From: an uncultured Roseburia sp.
Lineage (GTDB): Bacteria > Bacillota > Clostridia > Lachnospirales > Lachnospiraceae
Length of the DNA: 25,334 bases
Direction of reading: 5' to 3'
Assembly: GCA_900548205.1 (NCBI GenBank)
Contig: URJS01000031.1
Location: 1-25,334, forward strand
Shown here: piece by piece, positions 21,096 to 25,334 of the stretch
Layout of the letters: the number at the start of each line of letters is the position of its first letter
Position numbering within the stretch: the stretch's first letter is position 1
The notes under the pieces: generated by a model
What the model saw: only the letters and a program-made list of their open reading frames with translations
Told to the model about the DNA's origin: nothing
Database searches by the model: none
Position numbers and translations under genes: made by a program

Positions 21096-21887
21096 TCAGA
21101 AACCGGATGCCGGCACATATCCAAGCGCCCTGGAAAGCTCCCGCTGCACTCTGCATACGTCTACCGCAAGCTCCTCGATACGCGCTTTCGTCATCCTGCT
21201 TGCCGGTCCTGAAATACTGAATGCATACAGCACCTCCTTCTGACAGCCGCGCAGACTGGCGGCAATACAGCGCACGCCCTCCTCGTTCTCCTCATCATCC
21301 AGTGCATAACCGTTTTTCCTTACTTCCTCTAACGTCTCCTGCAGCTTTTTATAATCGGTGATCGTCTGATCCGTCCGCTTCTCGATCACACTCTCATTCC
21401 AGATTTTTTGAACCTCACTCTCGGAAAGCGCCGCCATAATCGCCTTGCCAACGCCCGAACAATACATCGGATGCACCATGCCGACATGCGAAACCATCCG
21501 TATCGTACCGATCTTTGCCTCGATCTTATAAATATAGAGGATATTATTCCCCTCCCGGCGCACCAGATGCACCGTCTCCTTGCTCAGATCGGAAAGCTGC
21601 TCCAGATACGGCTTGGCAATCTGCAAAATATCCATGCGGTCCAAAATACGGCTCGCCATATTCACAAGCTTATAGGAAAGCATGTATTTCTGTGAGGACT
21701 CATCCTGCCTCGCATATCCCATATAAATCAAAGACATTAACAGTCTGTGTACTGTGCTCTTATGAAGCCCAAGCGCCGTACTAAGCTCCATCAGCCCCAT
21801 CTCGCCCCGATCGGCAAGCATTTCCATCACCTGAAAAATACGCGCCGCAGACTGCACGGGATTTTTCATTTCTTTTTCTTCTGCCAT
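21096..21887 (-). CDS. IclR-family transcriptional regulator (possible KdgR-like)
   Basis: 263 residues. N-terminal winged helix (residues about 9-75: NPVQSAARIFQVMEMLADRG, MELSTALGLHKSTVHRLLMSL) and C-terminal IclR effector-binding domain (about 85-255, with VGKAIMAALSESEV and CIAASLRG...YAFSISGPASRM signatures). A 17-bp operator-like sequence downstream of its promoter recurs at the aldolase gene (23408-23424), so it probably controls itself and that gene. The effector may be a KDG/KDPG-type sugar acid; this is inference. Confidence 0.92.
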   Translation of the reverse strand: MAEEKEMKNPVQSAARIFQVMEMLADRGEMGLMELSTALGLHKSTVHRLLMSLIYMGYARQDESSQKYMLSYKLVNMASRILDRMDILQIAKPYLEQLSDLSKETVHLVRREGNNILYIYKIEAKIGTIRMVSHVGMVHPMYCSGVGKAIMAALSESEVQKIWNESVIEKRTDQTITDYKKLQETLEEVRKNGYALDDEENEEGVRCIAASLRGCQKEVLYAFSISGPASRMTKARIEELAVDVCRVQRELSRALGYVPASGF

Positions 21888-21914
21888 CTGTTTTCTCCAT
21901 CTCTCGTTCCTAAA

Positions 21915-21988
21915 TTCCGTAATCCAGCCTTATGTTTCATATTACGGAACCTTATGGTATCATAGCACATACTGCAGAAAAAAGTCAA
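21915..21988 (-). promoter_or_regulatory. IclR gene promoter and operator
   Basis: Minus strand: TTGACT (21988-21983), 18-base spacer, TATGAT (21964-21959) preceded by TGC (extended -10). Just downstream lies GTTTCATATTACGGAAC (21934-21950 on plus), an imperfect 5-7-5 palindrome, plus a second inverted half TTCCGTAAT (21915-21923), which pairs with ATTACGGAA (21941-21949). Confidence 0.65.
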
Positions 21989-22497
21989 CTCTGTGATTGC
22001 TGACGAAATCTCTTTAATGCTCCGTAAACCGGACGAAACAAAACAAGACAGAGCACTGCATTGGAAATCCCATGCGTGATGTCATGCGGGATTCCAGCCA
22101 CCCACCACACCAGCGCGGCGTGCCAGCCGTCGATCACCAGATAAGGCAGCGCGCACAGCGCTCCGAAAAAAAGCCCGTAGGCTCCGGTAAGGACTGCCCA
22201 AAACCAGCCTTCCTCCCGCTTTTGAAACAAATGCGCCAGCAGGGCGAGAAGCGGCCATATATAAAGATACATGATCCACCAGATACCGAAGCCATACAGA
22301 CATCCCTCGATCAGGACAAATGCCGCAATCGCGTAAAAAACCCGCCAGCCAAATACAAGCGTATAGATCACGATCAGCAATGTGACAAGCTCCACCCCCG
22401 GCAAAAAAGTGAGCGCCAGCTTCACCGCCTCCAGTGTTGCTACCATCACGCCGATGAGTGCAATATCTTTTGTCGTAATGCCCCTGCTCATCCGCAT
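21985..22497 (-). CDS. ECF transporter S component, probably for cobalamin or precursor
   Basis: 170 residues with five to six hydrophobic helices and the small-membrane-protein layout of an ECF substrate-binding (S) subunit; a basic N terminus (TTKDIALIGVMVATLEAVKLAL) and a GIPHDITHGISNAV segment before the last helix. S subunits bind the vitamin and use a shared energizing module (EcfA, EcfA', EcfT), which is not here. Start codon overlaps the DUF4430 gene stop (TAATG). The cobalamin riboswitch upstream of the pair points to B12 or a cobinamide-type ligand. The 3' end overlaps the IclR promoter -35. Confidence 0.82.
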   Translation of the reverse strand: MRMSRGITTKDIALIGVMVATLEAVKLALTFLPGVELVTLLIVIYTLVFGWRVFYAIAAFVLIEGCLYGFGIWWIMYLYIWPLLALLAHLFQKREEGWFWAVLTGAYGLFFGALCALPYLVIDGWHAALVWWVAGIPHDITHGISNAVLCLVLFRPVYGALKRFRQQSQS

Positions 22498-22916
22498 TAC
22501 TCGGTCGTGTAAATAATCTGGTATGCCTCACCGTCTGCGATCGGCTGCTCGTCCATACCATACATACAGTATTCTCCATCTACATAAAATGCCCAATAAG
22601 CGCCGTTTTCATTATAATCTGCCACAACGCCGTTTACCGTATCGACCATCATGCCGTATTCACTCTCCGTTCCGTCTACGACAAGCTCCTCTGTCTCCCG
22701 GATCGCATCTCCAAGATATTCTGCATCCGTGTTCACCTCATACATGGTCGATTTCTGTGCATCGTCAATGACCTCAATGGTAATATTCTTTGCACCCTCC
22801 TGCGCCTTTGGCGACATCGCAAAATAGATGCCGGCAAAAACCGCCACGACAAGGAGCAGCGCTCCCACCGCAAGTATGATCTTCTTTTTGTTGCTTCCTT
22901 TCGTCTGTTCTGACAT
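22497..22916 (-). CDS. Membrane-anchored DUF4430 (transcobalamin-like) protein
   Basis: 139 residues. Cytoplasmic basic head (MSEQTKGSNKKK), one transmembrane helix (about 13-33), then an external beta-rich domain: NITIEVIDDAQKSTMYEV, YLGDAIRETEEL, MMVDTVNGVVADYNENGAYW and YWAFYVDGEYCMYGMDEQPI. The W-x-F-Y-V-D-G signature is that of DUF4430, related to the C-terminal domain of transcobalamin/intrinsic factor. It probably presents cobalamin to the downstream S component. AGGAGG with GAGGG lies before the ATG. Confidence 0.82.
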   Translation of the reverse strand: MSEQTKGSNKKKIILAVGALLLVVAVFAGIYFAMSPKAQEGAKNITIEVIDDAQKSTMYEVNTDAEYLGDAIRETEELVVDGTESEYGMMVDTVNGVVADYNENGAYWAFYVDGEYCMYGMDEQPIADGEAYQIIYTTE

Positions 22917-22990
22917 GTCCCTCTACCTCCTTTTTCTTTTTTCACGAGAAAATTTCTGCTCCTTCCGAAAGCTTCTTCCCAGATACCGAA

Positions 22991-23025
22991 ACAAAACTGC
23001 CCTTTTGCGAGGGTGCAAAAGGGCA
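22991..23025 (-). terminator. Riboswitch expression-platform terminator
   Basis: On the minus strand a perfect 11-bp stem (23025-23015 with 23008-22998; loop ACCCTC) is followed by GTTTTGT. It lies between the cobalamin aptamer and the DUF4430 gene, so it fits transcription termination when ligand is bound. Bases 23048-23079 contain a further pairing (AACAACC with GGTT-type bases) that may compete. Confidence 0.75.
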
Positions 23026-23079
23026 TGGCAATACAAGCGTTTATGTACCATAACCAATTCCTCGTGGTTGTTTAGTACC

Positions 23080-23293
23080 GATGACAGGCAGGTCTTCTGA
23101 CTCTAAGGTCCACGCGTCCTACCCCTTCCCATTTCCTGCCGTCTCTGCATAAATTCTGTGCGACGGCACATGCTAACAGTGGTTCTTATAGGATGCTCTC
23201 TTATTACAGCGACGAGATCGTACAGGACTTGCACCTGTTTCCCTTTTCACGCATACAGCAGGGCTGCGCCCAGCCTATGCGCACCTGACATCA
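23080..23293 (-). ncRNA. Cobalamin (B12) riboswitch aptamer
   Basis: Read on the minus strand it has the class signatures in order: AGGTGC near the 5' end, AAAAGGGAAACAGGTGCAAG then TCC, the CCACTGT block, GGGAAGGGG, and the closing GAGTCAGAAGACCTGCC followed by TGTC, which pairs back with the 5' GACA/ATGTC-type end. About 210 nt, normal for the class. It controls the DUF4430-ECF S pair through the terminator at 22991-23025. Confidence 0.95.
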
Positions 23294-23303
23294 AGTCATG
23301 GCA

Positions 23304-23332
23304 AGTCTATCACATCCCACCCTTTTCTGCAA
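23304..23332 (-). promoter_or_regulatory. Promoter of the riboswitch operon
   Basis: Minus strand TTGCAG (23332-23327), 17-base spacer, TAGACT (23309-23304), starting transcription just before the aptamer. It is divergent from the aldolase promoter at 23352. Confidence 0.5.
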
Positions 23333-23351
23333 GAAAATTCGCAGAAACCGG

Positions 23352-23424
23352 TTGACAAGCCCCCTGCAAATGCTATAATAAAATCACGTTTATTTTTATG
23401 AAACAAAGTTTTGCATTATGGAAC
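23352..23424 (+). promoter_or_regulatory. Aldolase promoter and IclR-type operator
   Basis: Consensus TTGACA (23352-23357), 16-base spacer, TGC-TATAAT (23374-23379, extended -10). Downstream, GTTTTGCATTATGGAAC (23408-23424) matches 13 of 17 bases of the IclR-gene site, both 5-7-5 palindromes ending in GGAAC. A TATGAAACA element (23397-23405) also recurs (reverse orientation) at the IclR gene. Position after the start site suggests a repressor road-block. Confidence 0.6.
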
Positions 23425-23494
23425 TTTTTCTCATTACATCGCAGCGGCGTCTCACCGATGCCGCTGACGCAAATTAAGATCATAAAGGAGAACT

Positions 23495-24460
23495 ATGATG
23501 AACAAGGTATTAGAAGAAATTTCCAAGATCGGAATCGTTCCGGTCATTGCACTCGATCGCGCCGAGGATGCAGAGCCTTTGGCAAAAGCGTTGTGTGACG
23601 GCGGACTCCCATGTGCCGAGGTTACCTTCCGCACCACTGCCGCCGAGGAATCCATCCGTATAATGTCTGACCGGTTTCCTGAGATGCTCGTTGGCGCAGG
23701 AACGGTTTTAACCACCGAGCAGGTCGACCGTGCGGTAAATGCCGGCGCCAAATTTATCGTAAGCCCCGGCTTAAATCCAAAGGTCGTAGCCTACTGTATG
23801 GATAGGAATATTCCGATCACACCGGGAACCTCCAACCCGAGCGATGTGGAGGCGGCAATCGAATTGGGACTTGACGTCGTGAAATTTTTCCCGGCAGAGG
23901 CGGCAGGTGGACTTAATATGATCAAGTCTATGGCTGCACCCTACACCAATATGAAATTTATGCCGACCGGAGGCATTAACGCAAAGAATCTGACAAGCTA
24001 CCTTGATTTTAACCGCATCATTGCCTGCGGCGGCTCCTGGATGGTCAGCAAGGATATGATCAATGCAAAAGACTGGGCAGGCATCACGGCTCTCACAAAG
24101 GAAGCCGTTGCCACCATGCTTGGCTTTCAGCTCCTTCATGTCGGCGTCAATAATGAATCGGAAGACGCGGCAGCTTCCGACTCCGCAAAATTTGCGGCTT
24201 TGCTTGGCGAGGAGGTAAAGCCGGGCAACAGCTCGATCTTCGTCGGCTCTCTGATCGAGATGATGAAAGCTCCGGGACGCGGCGCAAACGGGCATATCTG
24301 CATTCAGACAAATTACCTTGCCCGCGCCATGTACCATTTGCAAAAGCGTGGCTTCTCCTTTGATGAGACGTCCTTTAAATATAACGCGCAGGGCGTCCTT
24401 TCGGTTGCCTACCTCAAGGAGGAGATCGCCGGCTTTGCCGTACACTTCAACCAGAAATAA
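23495..24460 (+). CDS. eda: KDPG/KHG aldolase fused to a VOC-like C-terminal domain
   Basis: 321 residues. Residues 1-205 are a full class I KDPG/KHG aldolase: IGIVPVIALD, AEVTFRTTAAEE (catalytic Glu), GAGTVLT, FIVSPG, PGTSNPSD and the Schiff-base Lys in LDVVKFFPAE, then PTGGIN. Residues 210-321 continue with a VOC/glyoxalase-like fold (LLHVGVNN, GSLIEMMK, GHICIQTN, GFAVHF) not present in E. coli Eda. The enzyme splits 2-keto-3-deoxy-6-phosphogluconate (or 4-hydroxy-2-oxoglutarate), the last step of hexuronate use and the Entner-Doudoroff route. AAAGGAG precedes ATG 23495; ATG 23498 is equally possible. Confidence 0.92.
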   Translation: MMNKVLEEISKIGIVPVIALDRAEDAEPLAKALCDGGLPCAEVTFRTTAAEESIRIMSDRFPEMLVGAGTVLTTEQVDRAVNAGAKFIVSPGLNPKVVAYCMDRNIPITPGTSNPSDVEAAIELGLDVVKFFPAEAAGGLNMIKSMAAPYTNMKFMPTGGINAKNLTSYLDFNRIIACGGSWMVSKDMINAKDWAGITALTKEAVATMLGFQLLHVGVNNESEDAAASDSAKFAALLGEEVKPGNSSIFVGSLIEMMKAPGRGANGHICIQTNYLARAMYHLQKRGFSFDETSFKYNAQGVLSVAYLKEEIAGFAVHFNQK

Positions 24461-24560
24461 GCTCATACCTGCGGAAAATAATCTGTATGAATTTCTGAAA
24501 TTAAGAAATACTGATAAGGAGTGCAAGCCACTTCATTCTTTCCTAAATTTTATCCCGAGA

Positions 24561-24596
24561 CCGCAGCGCTTCTATCATCAGGCGCTGCGGTTTTTT
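24561..24596 (+). terminator. Intrinsic terminator after the aldolase gene
   Basis: CCGCAGCGC (24561-24569) and GCGCTGCGG (24582-24590) form a perfect 9-bp stem followed by T6. It separates the aldolase from the oxidoreductase gene. Confidence 0.9.
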
Positions 24597-24627
24597 ATGA
24601 CATAGGAACCGGGGACATTCTTTGTTA

Positions 24628-24656
24628 TTGACAAGAAAAAGAGAAGTTACTAAAAT
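24628..24656 (+). promoter_or_regulatory. Promoter of the oxidoreductase gene
   Basis: TTGACA (24628-24633), 17-base spacer, TAAAAT (24651-24656), 41 bases before the ATG. Confidence 0.6.
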
Positions 24657-24697
24657 AATACATAAATAAATCTATCGATCAGAGAACGGAGGCAAAC

Positions 24698-25334
24698 ATG
24701 AAAACTTATCGTTGGGCAACCTTAGGCTGCGGCGTCATTGCAAACGAGCTGGCGCAGGCGCTTGCAAAGGACGGACGAACTCTTTACGCAGTTGCAAACA
24801 GAACCTATCAGCATGCGGTTGATTTTGCAAAAAAATATGACATTCCGCATGTGTACGAACAGATCGAAGACCTGTTTACCGATGAAAATATAGATATTAT
24901 TTATATTTCCACGCCGCATAATACACATATCTCCTATCTGCGCGAAGCCTTAACACATGGAAAGCATGTGCTCTGCGAAAAATCCATCACACTCAATGAC
25001 GCAGAGCTCGCCGAGGCGATCAGGCTGACGGAGGAGAATCATGTGGTCCTGGCAGAGGCAATGACCATCTATCATATGCCTGTCTACAAGAAAATTTTGA
25101 ATGTGATACAGGAGAAGAAGCTGGGTGCGCTGAAAATGATCCAGATGAATTTCGGCAGCTACAAGGATTATGACATGAGCAACCGCTTTTTTAATCCTTC
25201 GCTCGCCGGAGGCGCGCTGCTTGACATTGGCGTGTACGCCCTCTCTTTTATCCGCTGGTTCTTTTCTGCTGCGCCTGATTCTGTCGTGTCACAGGTAAAA
25301 TTCGCGCCGAGCGGCGTCGATGAGCAGGCGGGCA
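24698..25334 (+). CDS. Gfo/Idh/MocA-family NAD(P)-dependent oxidoreductase, 3' end outside window
   Basis: The first 212 residues are present and the frame is still open at the window end. Rossmann fold with ATLGCGVIANELAQAL (GxGxxA), ANRTYQHAVDFAKKY, IYISTPHNTH, and CEKSITLN where the family usually has EKP; the Pro to Ser change is mild but notable. The second domain begins around residue 125 (GALKMIQMNFG; GGALLDIGVYALSF). Members oxidise or reduce sugars and cyclitols; the substrate here is unknown. GGAGG lies 5 bases before ATG 24698. Its own promoter and the terminator before it make it a separate unit from the aldolase. Confidence 0.9.
   Translation, partial: MKTYRWATLGCGVIANELAQALAKDGRTLYAVANRTYQHAVDFAKKYDIPHVYEQIEDLFTDENIDIIYISTPHNTHISYLREALTHGKHVLCEKSITLNDAELAEAIRLTEENHVVLAEAMTIYHMPVYKKILNVIQEKKLGALKMIQMNFGSYKDYDMSNRFFNPSLAGGALLDIGVYALSFIRWFFSAAPDSVVSQVKFAPSGVDEQAG

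Noticed and set aside
23158..23355. Open frame inside the cobalamin riboswitch region
   Set aside because: The bases are explained by the structured aptamer on the opposite strand; no ribosome binding site.
23771..24526. 251-codon minus-strand open frame under the aldolase
   Set aside because: It arises from codon bias of the aldolase; no domain or ribosome binding site, and the plus-strand gene has full catalytic motifs.

Overview
The window looks like a chromosomal segment of a Lachnospiraceae-type Firmicute (Clostridium cluster XIVa, for example a Blautia or Roseburia relative). The evidence is the B. subtilis-like SRP/ribosome-maturation gene order (ylxM-ffh-rpsP-khpA-rimM-trmD-rplS-lepB-rbgA-rnhB, then FliK-like and FlhB-tail genes, yraN, pgeF), strong AGGAGG ribosome binding sites, sigma-A type promoters, and an XRE regulator and holin-like small toxins of kinds I associate with gut Clostridia. 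Assignment below family level is not possible from sequence alone.

Layout. 1-1290: a ROK-family sugar regulator (+), converging with 1282-3855, a large YfhO-family membrane protein (-). 4029-6246: an OmpR-type response regulator and its histidine kinase (+), overlapping by 8 bases and preceded by CTTAAGA direct repeats one helical turn apart. 6287-16962: a long minus-strand housekeeping block read from ylxM (high coordinates) to pgeF (low coordinates). It covers protein targeting (ffh, lepB), ribosome assembly and ribosomal proteins (rpsP, rimM, rplS, rbgA), RNA metabolism (khpA, trmD, rnhB) and an odd FliK-like/FlhB-tail pair. trmD is fused to a GNAT acetyltransferase-like half. rplS and lepB have recognisable internal promoters.

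17000-20450 is an AT-richer accessory island with little conventional coding sequence. It holds three copies of a convergent type I toxin-antitoxin-like unit: a 29-31 residue hydrophobic, basic-tailed peptide on the minus strand, facing a roughly 95 nt three-hairpin RNA on the plus strand. The third copy has a decayed toxin. Between them lie a frameshifted XRE regulator behind a LexA-like box and a YefM-YoeB type II toxin-antitoxin operon. An IS200-type element sits at the right edge. None of the small toxins is visible as a normal-sized gene. The most interesting observation is that, in each intact unit, toxin and antitoxin transcripts begin with similar leaders (an inverted repeat) that share copy-specific variants, and each toxin leader carries a GGAGGG / CCCTCC / GGAGGG arrangement able to hide the ribosome binding site.

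20500-25334: an Asn/Thr-rich lipoprotein, an IclR regulator, and a cobalamin-riboswitch-controlled pair (DUF4430-like membrane-anchored protein and an ECF S-component, probably a B12 uptake module), all on the minus strand. Next on the plus strand are a KDPG/KHG aldolase fused to a VOC-like domain and the start of a Gfo/Idh/MocA oxidoreductase cut by the window edge. The IclR gene and the aldolase gene share a 17-bp operator-like sequence (13/17 identical), so the IclR protein probably controls the aldolase.
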